Shown in pieces: positions 38,990 through 51,592 of a stretch of DNA of 64,000 nucleotides; the first letter of the stretch is position 1; every line of letters begins with the position of its first letter. Made by a program: the position numbers and the translations under genes. Location of the stretch: assembly GCF_001039355.2 (NCBI RefSeq), contig NW_019775623.1, forward strand, positions 1-64,000, in the 5' to 3' direction. The notes under the pieces are model-generated. The model was given only the letters and a program-made list of their open reading frames with translations. It made no database searches and was not told the DNA's origin. This DNA is from Lingula anatina (taxonomy: Eukaryota; Brachiopoda; Lingulata; Lingulida; Lingulidae).

Positions 38990-41800
38990 GACCATTCCCA
39001 TAACCCGATACTGACTGGCATCTAATTTTTTCTGTCAGAAGACAGTCAAAAATGGAGGATGGATCAACAAAGATAAGTTAGAAGACTACCAGAAATATCT
39101 CTGGAACTGTGCCTGAGACAGGTCTATTGACTATATCTTACACTCTGCTACAGAACCCCAAATTTCAGATAACTACTAGTACTAGATTGTAAGTGGGGTG
39201 TTATACTTAAAACTTGCAGATAACAGACATAGTCTAAAAAGCATGCTTATAAACTACTATTTGAAATGAAGAAGCTGACAGATATCACACTCCAAACAGT
39301 CAGACACTTATTGCCAAATTAATCTAAACATTATTTTCTTGCATAAATGAATTTTCCTCAGGGGGAAAACATTTTCTCCTACTCACAAATCATTGTGTGG
39401 CCTATCCCCTCATTTGGATTTGGCATTTAATAACAATTTTAATGAAATGATTTATTTCGAAATGTGATTTAGACCAACTGGCTGTTGACAGTCACTGAGT
39501 CGAGTGCACTGAGTCGAGTGTCTTTGACATCATTCATTTAAGCTGATTGCACTCAGCAAGAGTTCCTGCAGAGTTGGATCTACATAAACTGATGGAGTTT
39601 ATGGGAAATTGGGTCTTATTCACATAACACAAGAAAATCATACAATGTTTTATAGCAGGCCTTTGTGCCAAAATACAGACAATTTTCTTGAAAAACTTCA
39701 TAAAATGGTATGGCAACCACCTTGGTTCTAAAGGTTAATACTAAATTTGGTACACTTCAAACAAACTTTCCTTTAAAGGGCTTCAACATCTAACTAACTT
39801 TGGAAGTATTAGAAGCTTTACAGGATCATAGGTCATTTTCAAATGCATGCAGATGACTTTTAATTAGTAAGCTACAAAATTTAACTAAAAGTGCATGGTG
39901 TAGTCTTTTCCCCTTGCAAACCCCTATGAATTGCCATAGGGTTATAGGAAGCAAGATGGGGAGACACTGTTAATACAGACAAGGTACAGGGTCTGTATTT
40001 TTCAATCTACTGTCTTTTATCCCTTCCAGTTTTGATTCCATGAGGACATATTAACCGAAGTTACATCCAACAATTAATATCACCCAGGGCATGAAGTAGC
40101 CAGTTCAGAACACAAGCTAGTAAATGCCAATTTAATGCTGTTAATATTAAGATGGTAAAAACTAATGCTCAACAAACTGAGAACGTGCTAACAACAACGT
40201 CAAGGCCTCAAATTACTGGGAAAATGACAAGCACGACTGCAACTTCAACAAGGCATTTCCTGAGACAGACCAGCAATAATTTACGATGCCAGTGTGCCAA
40301 ATTTCAATTTACGTTAACACGGAGGACACTGTCTAAACACACTAATTAATGAGCAAGTACCGACTGTACTAGCCAAGAGTTTGAAGACGCCACAGTCAGT
40401 AACATAGTAAATTAGTAAAAGGACAGCATGCTGTTCACAGAGACTCAAAGTAAAATATCCACATTTTTAAGGAGTATTTTAGAGTCACCGAGGCTCTTTT
40501 TCCGCTCACACACAACCGCGCATAGGCTTGTTTTCACAGAATGCACAAGCAGTCATATCTGTGGAGATAACAGTCACCGACTTACCGCACAAATTCATAA
40601 GCATAACTTCATCCGTTGTTTGGGGTACCTCAATATGCTAATGAGGTGGTTTATTTCCGGGACTGCAATCCCGCACTGCACCGCATTTCCTGTCACAGCT
40701 ACCGCAATACCGCTTCAGACTCTGAGACTCTGTGCTCTCTTGATCAGAACTTGGGGAAGTCCAAGAAAGACATTACACATTCTTTTTTTTTTTTTTAAAC
40801 CAACGTTTACACCCTTTTGCAATTTAAGTATCGAAAAAATCTTTCAGGTCTCCTAAATTTATCCCATGTTATGGAGCAGTGGTTATGGACTACAAAATGT
40901 AATCAGTTTGGTGTCTCATCCAAGCACATCAAACACAATATAGCATCTTTGCAGCGTGAAGAATTTGTGGCGTCGTTGTCATCAAACCGAAGCTATTAGC
41001 ACCAGTTCATATTTATAAAACTGCTTTTCGTTGTCTATTGTCTTGTCCAGAGGTAGAAAACACGTTTTGTCTCTAGGAAATCTATATACTTGCAATTAAT
41101 TGTAGGCTACATACTCTTAAAGGCAATTTTCTATGCTATAGGGGGTATGGTATGTATAAGGTCTATGATAGGCCCCCATACGATGAACAAACGCCTAATG
41201 TTTAGAACTGTCGAGCTTCACACCTAGTATAACAATGGGCTGTATATTAAAAGATAAAATTAAAGTTAACTTAACTCGTGCTGAAAAATATTCGACGGAC
41301 ATAAAAGCGAAAGGGCTGAAAGCGCAGTACATGTATATCCGTATGTTCTTAGTTAATGATCTTAATTAAATACTGGAACTTAAAAAAGTGAGTTTTTTTC
41401 TTTCTTTTCTTACTCTGAATTTTATTATCATTTTTATAAAGAAGGTGTTTTTATTTATATGTCACTGGAGCAATTTAGTACATATCGACAGATATATGCA
41501 GAACTAATTTTTTACTTGATTATTCACAGAATGAATGAAAAAGAAACGAAAAACAGTGTCAGAAACACACTTCTCCCTGCAGTTAAATTTATTCCATAAA
41601 AACACTAGAATAATGAAAGAAAAAAGTAAATGTATACCAGATAAAAGATAACCTAACATAAATACAATTAACTGATAATCCGTTGAAGAAATGGAACGTG
41701 CAGCGTCTCTGTATCTGTCTTCTCACAAATGCTCATTGAAATGGGATTTCTCTCAAAATCCAATCGAAATTTAAATTAAACATACGAAATTCGCTCTTGT
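38990..41800. other. Non-coding DNA downstream of the Pif/BMSP-like gene
   Basis: The longest frame (40428-40856, plus strand) ends in a low-complexity poly-Phe stretch and has no recognisable domain. No exon supported. Confidence 0.5.
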
Positions 41801-41818
41801 TGTGATAACAGCGACATG

Positions 41819-41824
41819 TTTATT
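41819..41824 (-). terminator. Probable polyadenylation signal AATAAA
   Basis: First AATAAA hexamer found on the minus strand after the stop codon at 42150, giving a 3' UTR of about 340 bases. Another AATAAA lies further on at 41588-41593. Which is used cannot be told from sequence. Confidence 0.4.
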
Positions 41825-42149
41825 TTCTATTTTATATACGTTTATCATACTATCAGATTACACGACCTAATGCCGCGCATTGATAGTACAATATTCCGGT
41901 ATAATCGTAAAGATTATCAGTGTGCTCGTAAAATATAATTTCTCCTGGAGTAACCCCGTCGCTACTGTTAAGGAGCCAATTATTAACGAAAGCGAGGTTT
42001 TGAGAGGTCTTGAAAAATACTGTTGCAGTGATCAATTGGATGTTTTCAAAGATACTTTACGAGACTATCAGCGTTCCAGAAATACCGCGCCGTTTTCGTC
42101 ATCCTTTTGTGCCCATTGATTAAGTATGATATCCGACCGAAGAATTCAT

Positions 42150-45100
42150 TTAGTCGGTTCTGGCCATCTTGATGTTTCTCTCTCCGGACCACAATCTGGA
42201 GACCATGGCGTCACTGAGAGGCCAGTCGTAAATCTGGACCTGAAAATTGGTGCATATAGGCGGTTAGAAATACCCCAAAAAATCTGATCAAAATGTTAAT
42301 ATTTTTAAAAGTCGCGAGTTCTTAACATACGTTGATCTGAGAGAGCATTATTTGATCTTGGCAGGCATCTTTAAAAAACGAAAGTAATAGTATCAAATTT
42401 GACGTTTTACAGAAGTTGAGCTATTACTATTGAAAGTTTCATGAAAGTGAAAATGAAGATAACGCTCGGTAACGTTTGGCCTTGTGAAGTCTTATTCTTT
42501 AACAGTCTTATTCTTCACTTTATATCCCAACATGTGCTGTACAATAATGCATTGAATTTATCTTAGAACTGAGGATATTTTACCTCATCGAGGAAGCCGA
42601 TCAGGTTGGTGTTGCTGAAACCGAAGTTGGTCTCACAGTCCAAGTCTCTGCCCATGTAAAGTGGAGCAAGGGTAGCTGGGATAGCGCCTGGGGGAGACAA
42701 AATAATGATATGACGATTTTCATGAACTCAAACGTTTTTGATCCATTGGCCCAATGTCATAACGTGATTGGACAATCAACAACTACCATAATCTCGCGTG
42801 CAATAGCGAGAGCTCCACGCGGGTATGATATTTACTTAATCCCATGTGTGTAATGTTTAAATTGCAATTGAAGTGGACATTTTGTGATTTTAGAAGTTTT
42901 GAATATAAGCTTTATAAATCTGTGAATTGGTAAACATCAGTGTTTTGGAGCAGGCGAGGTAGCCGTACCGCGCACCACAAACAAATTAAGAGTTTTTTAA
43001 AAGCACGGACTTTTGTGTGGAACAAAGCGGTACCCACCAATTTTTGTAACCCGACAGAGTTAGTATTTACCAACATGTTGATACCCTGCAGTGAATTTTT
43101 TTTTTTTTTTTTTTTTGGTCATAATATAATATTATGGCGGGAATGCTTTCGCGGTACTGCACAATGTACACGTGTAGCCACTAGTTCCACAAAACCACAG
43201 CTTGAAACCGCGTCATATGCACATGTATTGCAAGATGTGTAATTAAAAAGTATTTGTTGGATTTTGCAGAGAATGTAATCGTAATATATTCAATTCAACA
43301 TTGATAACTAGCAATTTAAATCCACATACCAACGGCGATCTCGTCGAGGACGACCTTTCCGTTGAAGTGCAATTTCAGTCTAAGTCCATCATAGACCAAG
43401 ACAACATGGTTGAAACCACTTCCGCCCTGAAAAAGAAACAAATGTTTACCACCTGTGTAGAGTTTTACATTCGGGTTTGTAATTAAAATCCACAGATTTA
43501 ATTATAAATGTCGCAAAACTTTAACACAGGTTGCTTAAAATAAGTATGGATAAACAAAAGAAATATCTGATATTTTAATAAACACCAATATTACAAAATG
43601 AATTCATGGCAAGCAAGACCTAAGGTACTTGTCCGACGGGTGACAAACATGTTAGGCCCAGATATAAAGTCTGACTCACAGAGGCTCCAAGGTTCACAGT
43701 CTGGAGGGTGCCGTTGTTGTTGACCAGGACACGTCCTCCGAACACGCCCCCTTCGGACCACATGCTGATGGTTGGCTCGACGGCGCAGTTACCGTTGTTC
43801 AAAAGACCATCACGCACGTTCTTGGTATAGGCTTGGTTGTCGTACCAGAAAGAGATGGTGAGGGCAGAGCCCCATGGGTAGTTGTTGAAACGTGGGACCT
43901 CGCAGTGGACGGTGCCGTTGAAGTGGGCGGAGTTGCCGACCTTTCCTGATGAAAGTTCCACACCAGCACAGTCTGTCCAGAAGTTATCGACGGTGGTGTC
44001 GGTGTTCTCGTCGAATGGCCACAGGGCGATAGCCTGGAGATCTAGAACAAATGTCCTTTGTGTTATTATATATGAGCTTTTCGGAGTAACCAACGTAGAA
44101 ATGATCGCAAAAGTTATCGAACGAAAATATTAGATACCACTCAAAATATCTATCAAATTAAAGAAATTAAAAAAATTATCAAATTAGAGAATCTATCAAA
44201 TTAAAGAAACAGAAAGCCCCCTTTTAATATCTTATTGTTTTTTTAGCAAATATCTGACCCAATTACGTCAGGCTAACCCCAACCTGGACCCTCCTTTTCG
44301 TTCTATCGGAACACATGAAGTCTTACCTGGAACCATGCACATGCATCTCTGAACGTTGAACTCCCACTGTCCGCAGCTGACACGCTCGATTCTGGTGTCG
44401 TCACCAATGGTCTGGGATCTGTAGAAGGTGTTGACATCACCCCAGACGGCCAAGTAGGTCCATCCGTCAGGGCCGTCACATTTGCCGTCAAACTGGGGAA
44501 GGGTAGTGTAACCGATGGTGGTGGTTGGTGGGGGAGCTGAGAGAAAAGCAGGCGGTGATGTTAAACGTTATGTTTCAAAGTTTCGAAGACTTTAAGGATC
44601 AGATGTCCTTTATCTTAATTTTTTTCACGTTTTTATTAATTAATCAATTAAATTATATATATATTTATTTATTTATTTATCTATTTATTCAAAAAATCTG
44701 ATTCATATTTCTGGCACCATCGCTGATGGTCGCTTTCTTCAAAAGAGTACACCTACTTCTTGGTGGGCACTGTGGGTATGGCGCCTTGCTGCCTGGGCAG
44801 GTGGCGACCTCACAGGGGACACAAGTCACGATGGTGCCGTCAAAGAGGGTACCTTCGGCACAAGCCTTCACGGTGACCCTAGTGTTTAAGTTCTCGTCCA
44901 AGTCGCACTGAAGGTAGGTCTTGCAATCATCTGGGTTCTCGTAGTAGCCCACGCCGTTTCTCTCTTCGATGCATTTCTTGCAGAAATCGAAGAATTTTGG
45001 GGCTGCAATGAAATGTTCTTCGTAATAATTATAATCGAAGATGTATATTCACCATTCGCCTTGTTTTGATTATCCTTGTTAATAAGTGTTATTTTTCCTG

Positions 45101-45555
45101 CTGGCCCTTTATAAAAATAACTTCTTTACAAATTTACAACCCGTATATATCCATAACTGACAGAGACATCTTAGTACAGATTCATTTCTACTGCTTAGAC
45201 TCAATTCTTTATTTCTTTGGCGAAGAAACCGGCTCCAGTCCGATAAGACACACCCCTTTAACATCGAATTCAAGCTGTCCATCAAACACACCACGTTCGA
45301 ACCACGTGTTTACCACGTGGTAACCACATTATAACGTCACAGCAACATGGTAGCCACGTGATCCCATCGTGAAGTGTTTTCTGGGCATGGTTCTTCTAGT
45401 TTTCTCATACTCACGTCCCAATAGATAAATGTAATGCAATCAACGACACATTAATTCTCCGCGTTCACTCTTAAAGTCTGGTACTTACGGAGATGGTGCT
45501 CGTCGTATCTGGCGAGGGCACTGCCCACCAATGCGAGGATCAGGATGCTGTACAT
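42150..45555 (-). CDS. Secreted chitin-binding / laminin-G protein, Pif/BMSP-like (7 coding exons, 391 aa)
   Basis: Coding exons on the minus strand: 45555-45489, 45002-44757, 44536-44327, 44041-43680, 43426-43330, 42687-42584 and 42239-42150 (TAA). All introns are GT-AG, phases agree throughout, and the lengths sum to 1176 nt. The start codon sits in GCCGCCATG. Residues 1-15 (MYSILILALVGSALA) form a signal peptide. Residues 30-91 are a peritrophin-A (CBM14) chitin-binding domain with cysteines 30, 33, 49, 55, 70, 83, 86 and 91. A Pro/Thr linker (102-118) leads to a second, degenerate Cys-rich unit (C124, C159, C169, C171). Residues about 178-385 are a LamG/concanavalin-A-like domain with the strands ALWPFDE, LTISFWY, HVVLVYDG and FLDEVQIYDW; possible N-glycosylation sites are N216 and N284. 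This order matches the C-terminal part of molluscan Pif/BMSP matrix proteins, but no von Willebrand A domain is present. I infer an extracellular chitin-associated, possibly shell-forming, role. It could also be a cuticle or gut-matrix protein. Confidence 0.88.
45303..45360. promoter_or_regulatory. Cluster of three CACGTG E-boxes in the intron after coding exon 1
   Basis: Perfect CACGTG palindromes lie at 45303-45308, 45314-45319 and 45355-45360, with a related CCACGTTC just before 45303. The sites share the wider motif CCACGTG. CACGTG is the classic binding site for bHLH-type factors (Myc/Max, USF, Hes and others). The cluster lies in the intron just downstream of the signal-peptide exon, a common enhancer location. 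Function is inferred. Confidence 0.35.
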
Positions 45556-45964
45556 GGCGGCTCTGAAAGCCGAGCAAATTTTTTAAAAACATTTTTGTCT
45601 GTAATCTTCAACTCAAAATTTGCATAGATCTAAAATACAGGTGGTTTTGCCATTCTTAAATGAAATAAACCCCGTTGGTTCAGTTGCATCTTCCTTTCCT
45701 CTAGATATCGGAATAAATGAATATTAGAAATTACTATACTGTGTAAATTATGGATTGTCTTTTGAAGACGTCCAAGTGTATTTTTCCAGTCATTTTTACA
45801 CAGAAATTTTTTAACAAATTTTAATGAATTTATTCCTTGTGGAAAGAATCAACTTAACGTTATCATGTACATTGTACTATCTGCCGTACTGCTAAGTATT
45901 AATCACCTTAAGCCGAGAACATGAGTGTTAATCACAGCAGAGACAAAGAAGACGCGGCACTCAC

Positions 45965-46009
45965 CTTCACAGGTTGTTGATCTGTCCCAGCTGTCAGCGA
46001 ACACGATGC
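45965..46009 (-). other. Non-coding first exon (5' UTR) of the Pif/BMSP-like gene
   Basis: The exon ends in a strong donor, AAG|GTGAGT (GT at 45964-45963). It lies about 30 bases downstream of a TATA box. The next acceptor, TTTCAG at 45568-45563, leaves only seven untranslated bases (AGCCGCC) before the ATG. The 5' end at about 46009 is estimated from TATA spacing and is not observed. Confidence 0.6.
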
Positions 46010-46030
46010 CAGGGCTATGGTTGCCTGGGT

Positions 46031-46040
46031 CCTTTTATAC
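46031..46040 (-). promoter_or_regulatory. TATA box of the Pif/BMSP-like gene
   Basis: On the minus strand this reads GTATAAAAGG, a near-perfect metazoan TATA box. It sits at the expected distance upstream of the predicted non-coding first exon. A strong TATA is typical of highly expressed, tissue-specific genes, which fits a secreted matrix protein. Confidence 0.7.
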
Positions 46041-48041
46041 GGCACCTCAAACAATACCTTCGTGCATTGTCCGATACGAGATATATTTTACTTACAATGG
46101 GGTCTCTGATGGTCGTTAACCTTCGGCATGTGATTGAAAAGATAAAGATAAATTGCTGATGCTTTTTTCACCATGCCTGTGTTTAGGTGGCCATTTCTTA
46201 AGAGATGTTCATCTGAAGTGTTGGACGGTGATTAGTTTGAACACGCCTTGAGTGTGGTGAAAAACCACCAGGCTATCATTGCTCAGAACAGAACAACAAC
46301 TTATTTTTTTAAGGTTTGGAGATGGTTAAGTATGTGAAATCTTCGCTGCCATTGATTTAAGTGTGGGCACCTGATCTGGCGGCCCCGAGCACGAGAGTCC
46401 GACCTTGGAAGGTCAGATATACAGACTCAAAAATGGTCTTTCGCCAACGCTTTCGTCACATCTATATTTTGAGGCTTTTTACAAAAAAAAATAATGCTTC
46501 TAAACTTCTTGTCTTTTAGCAAGAAAATTCTAGATAAGTGTCTGTACTCTTGGACATAATAACGTATTGTCCATGCTGTACTAGACCCGCCCTAAGTCCA
46601 TTATGTGTGCATGGACACTAACGTGTTATTAAGATATTTGAATAGTCCATTCAATATTAGACGAAATCCGCGTAAAATGGTTGTCTCCAATTTAGTGGAA
46701 ACGCGTTGACGCGCCTGAAACACGGCATTACCTTTTTTTATAATATTTTTTCTAGGGGTTGTGGGTTTGACTTTTCCAAGACTGGCCTCCCCGGGTAAAG
46801 AAGGAAAACACTGTACTGCAGGCATCTCCTGCTGTTTCAATTCAAGAAAAAATGATGAGACAGAATCTTAGATAATATCTCAGATCGCACTCAAAAAAGA
46901 ATATGTGGACAATTCTTGTTAATACATAGATATCTCTGTGGTTAGACTGTTATACGTTTATTAAAGTAGTAAAAGTGGGGTACATCATTCTCAGTAAAAA
47001 TTTTCTGACAAATTTGGAAGAAATGTTTATTTTTATTTTGTTCAAAATAATTTGTTCAACACTTAACCAGTTTGTTGTTGGAGACAAGACTGTGGTCCCA
47101 ATGTAATTTTAACCGTTCAATAAAAAAGATTAATGTCCATAATGGTATTATGTCTGTTTCAAGATATGAAGGACAAATGGCAGTAATGGGGGCACGCCAT
47201 CGCGACAAACTATTGCCATACTTGCTTCGTCGGGATTATTTTTTTAGATGAATTTCACTTATAAGGGTAGTTCAGTAGATTGGTAGGAATCTGCTTCTTC
47301 ATGTATGGTAAGAGCTTCTCCACTTTTTAACTACGATAGTGGATTTCTTATTGTTGGGCGTGCCTCTCGCATACATAATTTCCCCTCAAAACGATAGCAA
47401 AATGATAACGGACAAAATGTTTCATTGGTAATTCAATAAATTTGCCTTATTTGTTACAGAAATGCAGTGTATGGTACACTTGAACACGTTTTAGTTTAGC
47501 ATCGAGACAGTCACGAAATCATGCCGTCAAATATCTTAATAACTGATCAGGTAGACACTTTGTTATGAATGGAGGCCTTTATGACAACTGCTGGACCCTC
47601 GCATGAGCGAGTTACTTCGGGGAAAATTTTGGAGCCAGGGTATTATTAAAAAGTCGATGTAAACTTGTTGATAAACATGTGTATCTTAGCAATCACTCCA
47701 GACCCTATGAGTCATCGATGGTATCTCAGGTTTTGTAATGTGTTTGTTTTATTTTTCTAGCCCGAAGTAATCACAGCCAGAGAACGTAGTTATTATTCTG
47801 TAAATTATGATGTTGGTCATGTTACAGTCAACCCCTATACTCTCGTGCATGTGCTCCGAGGTTCTCTTTAATCGTGGCACTGTTCTTAGAAATGGCGATT
47901 GTATTCACAGTGTGTCCCGTTTTCAGAATTCACTTTCCCACATATAATAACGCGTTTACAAGCGCCAACTATGTCATAGCGTGTTGCATGGTGGTCCAGA
48001 TAGGCGCACTGCCATTTCCCATTAAGGAGTCGACACACTAA
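46041..48041. other. Upstream flank of the Pif/BMSP-like gene
   Basis: No coding exon recognised. This is where distal promoter elements of the minus-strand gene would lie. Confidence 0.5.
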
Positions 48042-48282
48042 AGCCTAGGTCCCAACCGGCCTGCGACGTGTGGTCTACGGCCAAAAAAATTGGGGAAATG
48101 TGGGAGTTCGTGCGTGAGGAGCACGTCCTTCGTGCGAATTTTGGAGGACGCAAACAGCACGTAGAAACTTTTCGGCATGATCAACACCAATTACTTGCAT
48201 TCTTCCCTGCGATCTAGCTACGTCTTAGCCGGACGCAAGGAACCTAAAAACCGTGCGTCCAAAATGAGTTGAGACCTAGGCT
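48042..48282. mobile_element. Foldback MITE family D (single copy)
   Basis: 241 bp with inverted ends AGCCTAGGTCCCAAC and GTTGAGACCTAGGCT, flanked by TAA at 48039-48041 and 48283-48285. It has a GC-rich, CpG-rich interior and no coding capacity. Ends and target repeat are again of PIF/Harbinger style. Confidence 0.6.
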
Positions 48283-48481
48283 TAACACACCTGTGCAGCT
48301 TCCAGCACTACCGGAAGTAGGCATACACACAAGCCGGAATCGGCTAACCGGGCATGCACGTGGAAAGGTGAATTTGCATATTACATGATCAAATAAATGA
48401 CGCTTGCCGATTGGTCGATAGGCTGTCAATTGCAGTCAATTATTTTGGTGAGTTGATATGAAGGTCAACTCATTCTACCAT

Positions 48482-48656
48482 CCCGGAGTAACAGGAATGG
48501 GAGTCCTAGGAATGGAAGTCCGGGCTCCCATATGATGAGTACAGGTTAGGGTTAGTTGGAGTAATGGGGTCAGTATGTGGAAACAATTTCACCTAGGTGC
48601 AAAATAATGGGAAGCGGACTACGATTCCTAGCGGACCTCCATTCCTGTTACACCGG
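48482..48656. mobile_element. Foldback element family C, copy 2
   Basis: Left end CCCGGAGTAACAGGAATGG pairs with CCATTCCTGTTACACCGG at the right end. About 175 bp long, the same length and internal order as the copy at 27449. The two copies together define the family ends. Confidence 0.62.
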
Positions 48657-49172
48657 ATCTCCATGTCGGCTGCATGAGTTAGATATCCGTCATAAAGTTA
48701 TCTATGTGTCTTAATTATTTCCAATAATAGAAAAAATGCGTGATCATGTAACAAAGCAGTTATAGACTTAGAGTTTTGGTCACCTCTGGGCTAGCTTCTA
48801 CTCTCAACTGGGATAATTATTGTCAGTAATTGTATTGCCTACCATAACCATCACCAGTATGAAGTGCCTAGGAAATAAATGACTCAAATTGAAACAATGC
48901 TAACAAAGGTCCATTCGGGGCCCGACGGAGCTCGAATAATTTCCCAGTGGAATCCAACGATGGCAAAGTCTGTTTTTAGGGCAAATTTCAAATAATCACC
49001 GTCACTACAAATGAACCCAACCAATATTTTTACGAAGTCCTAGACCTTGTATAATCACCATTTTATTTTTTGTATTCTGCTCAACGTCAGCAGAACGCGT
49101 GTCAATCTGTTAATCCGATTGGATTCAGCCAGAGTCCCCGAGTAAATTGGATATAATGAGGGCTGGACAAAA

Positions 49173-49203
<31 letters not shown>

Positions 49204-51385
49204 GAAATAAACAAACCAGCATGCCAGGGCTATCAGATACAAGTATACGTAACCTACTGTTTTTTTACAAGACACACAATTAAGTAAAAAATACAATCAG
49301 CGTCTGTCCTCTTTTGAGTAATGATTGGCCAACATACGGGATACAGTCTATGAGGGTTTTTAAACGAAATTCAATATTACCCTTCAGTTCGTGACGGCAA
49401 TTTTCTCCTTTTAACAACAGGTAATACGTTCGTCGTTGTTTCGGCCAGGTCACTTATGCTTGTCAATATCTAGGCGATCTTGATCCAGGAATCTATCACT
49501 GGCATTTGCCCTTTCTTCTCCCTTGGGAATATGAGCGCGGAAAGTTACTGGTAGCTCTTTTTTCAATACAGTATAAGAGGTGAATGGACCTACAATTTCT
49601 TAAGCTGCCCATCCCCGCCTCTCTCTCGCTCTTTCTTTTTTCAACCATTATCGAGTTAAGTATTTGACCAGCACTGAAAATTACATATCGCCAGAATCGT
49701 ATTTAGTATACCGGTACACTATTTATCGGTGGTCGGCTACTTGGCTAACGACCGCCTGGTTACTCCAAAGGGCAATTTTCGTCTGAATTCAGAAACTATA
49801 TCTTGTATTAACATGTTTTAACAAGAATCAAATTACACATAGTTCATACAGCTGGTTTAATAAGTCTTTTATAAGTGCAGTGATACACAAAATTAAAAAT
49901 GCGAGGGATTACTTGAAGAAGGAAAACAGATGCTACTGTAGACCAGAGGTCCTTCTGTACTGTAGCTGTCACAAAAGTAGAACCTGCTAGACATTCAAAT
50001 GGAGATTAACGGTAGGTTATTTTACAGAGGAAGCCAGGTGACAGCCAGGTGACGGCAATCACTTAAGTGGAAAAACGTGCTTGGCTTATAGGTGTCCATT
50101 AACCACATTAAGACATCAATCTAACCATATATACCAGGTTGAAATTAAACCAAGAAAAAGTCTAAACGAGTCATCAGATTCATTTGGGTCCTTCTTGGAA
50201 AATCCGAATTAAAGACTACTTTTTGTTAGATGGGGTTAGTGAAGAGAACCGGGAGAATGTTATTGTTAAGTCATGAGAATCGAAAATCACGAGCTGAAAT
50301 TTTGAGTATTTTTCAAATTGATGTGTAAACCAAAAGCTTTTTTAAAAAGCATTCTTGAACTTATAAATTATATTTTTGGATAATTATACCTCAATGATGT
50401 GTTACCCGGACCACGAGATGAAAAGTGGATATCTGGAAAAGCTATGCATAAAGCCTATATTGTTCATTGGGGGTGAGATATGACATTGCCTATAATTAAA
50501 GAAATTAGTACGTACCAGTACTTGCATAGCTGAGGAATGCATATTATAATGGAAACTAAATGGAAGCAGAATAATTCTACTCTTTACAGAGAGTGTAAAC
50601 GTATTTTATAAGTAAAAATGCTTCCCCATTGTTATGTTTATCAAATTATTGTGAATATAAAGACAAACTACTTTTTCAGTCTGTGTTACGAAACCATTGC
50701 ATTGCGCCTATGAAAATGTGAAAATGATCACTCATCTATCTAGATGTACATATACATTTACATACTATTTGACAATTAGTTTACTGTTGGGTGTTGAAAC
50801 TATCCTATCTGATAGAAATGGTAGAACTAATAACAAAATCATTGTAATATCATTTTGAAAATAAACCTTTTTTAAAAGTACATATAGTACAAAAACGTGT
50901 ATGAAATGTTGTACGTGTGAATAAGAGAGATATATACTGGTCCTGCGGCACAGCGGTCATGAATTGTGAACATATCATTCATAATTTCATGAATTTTGTA
51001 AAACAAAAATGGGAATTGGAAACCTTGAAATTAAAGTTTGTGGAACCTGCTTCCCCGAAATTATAACAAGTACAAATAATTTGTCTAACATGTTAATAGA
51101 ACATCATTTACTTTTCCTTGTGGTACCATCAAATGTTCAAAGAGAGGTTTGATGTCCATCATGTAACTTTTACCAGATACATCGTTTTGCACTTTCAAAA
51201 ATGTTGACATTTTTGCCAACGCCCAGAAAGTCTACCTCCTGAAGTCGTGTCTTCTTTTTACCTCAAATGCCACACTTGTCTTTTAATACCAGCACAGTAT
51301 GGCACTGCAGCTCCGCGGTTCATTTACTGAATTCGTAGAAACTTAAAACCAGGTGATGTCTGCTTGGAAACTGATGCGAGAGAAA
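48657..51385. other. AT-rich non-coding DNA
   Basis: Apart from the AAAT microsatellite nothing is supported. No candidate exon with both splice sites was seen. Confidence 0.5.
49170..49203. repeat. AAAT tetranucleotide microsatellite
   Basis: About eight AAAT units. A TTTA tract of similar type is at 44661-44690, in the intron between coding exons 2 and 3 of the Pif/BMSP-like gene. Confidence 0.9.
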
Positions 51386-51592
51386 GGCTGCATTCACAAC
51401 CGAAGTTGATCCGAGGACTAACAGATCCGCGGATCAAATATGGCCGACCCACGTGAATGCTTGCCGCGTAATCCCCGCCGGGAATGAATTCGGCGTCTGT
51501 TGGAGGATTATGCTCAAGCTTTCAAGTTGTTTTGCTATATTTGATCCTGGACTTTGTCAGTCCGCGGATCAACTTTTGTTGTGAATGCAGCC
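51386..51592. mobile_element. Foldback MITE family B copy
   Basis: Starts GGCTGCATTCACAAC and ends GTTGTGAATGCAGCC. The arms extend through AAGTTGATCCG, GATCCGCGGATC and CAAATATGGC. A matching element lies 1.1 kb away at 52501. No coding capacity. Confidence 0.72.
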
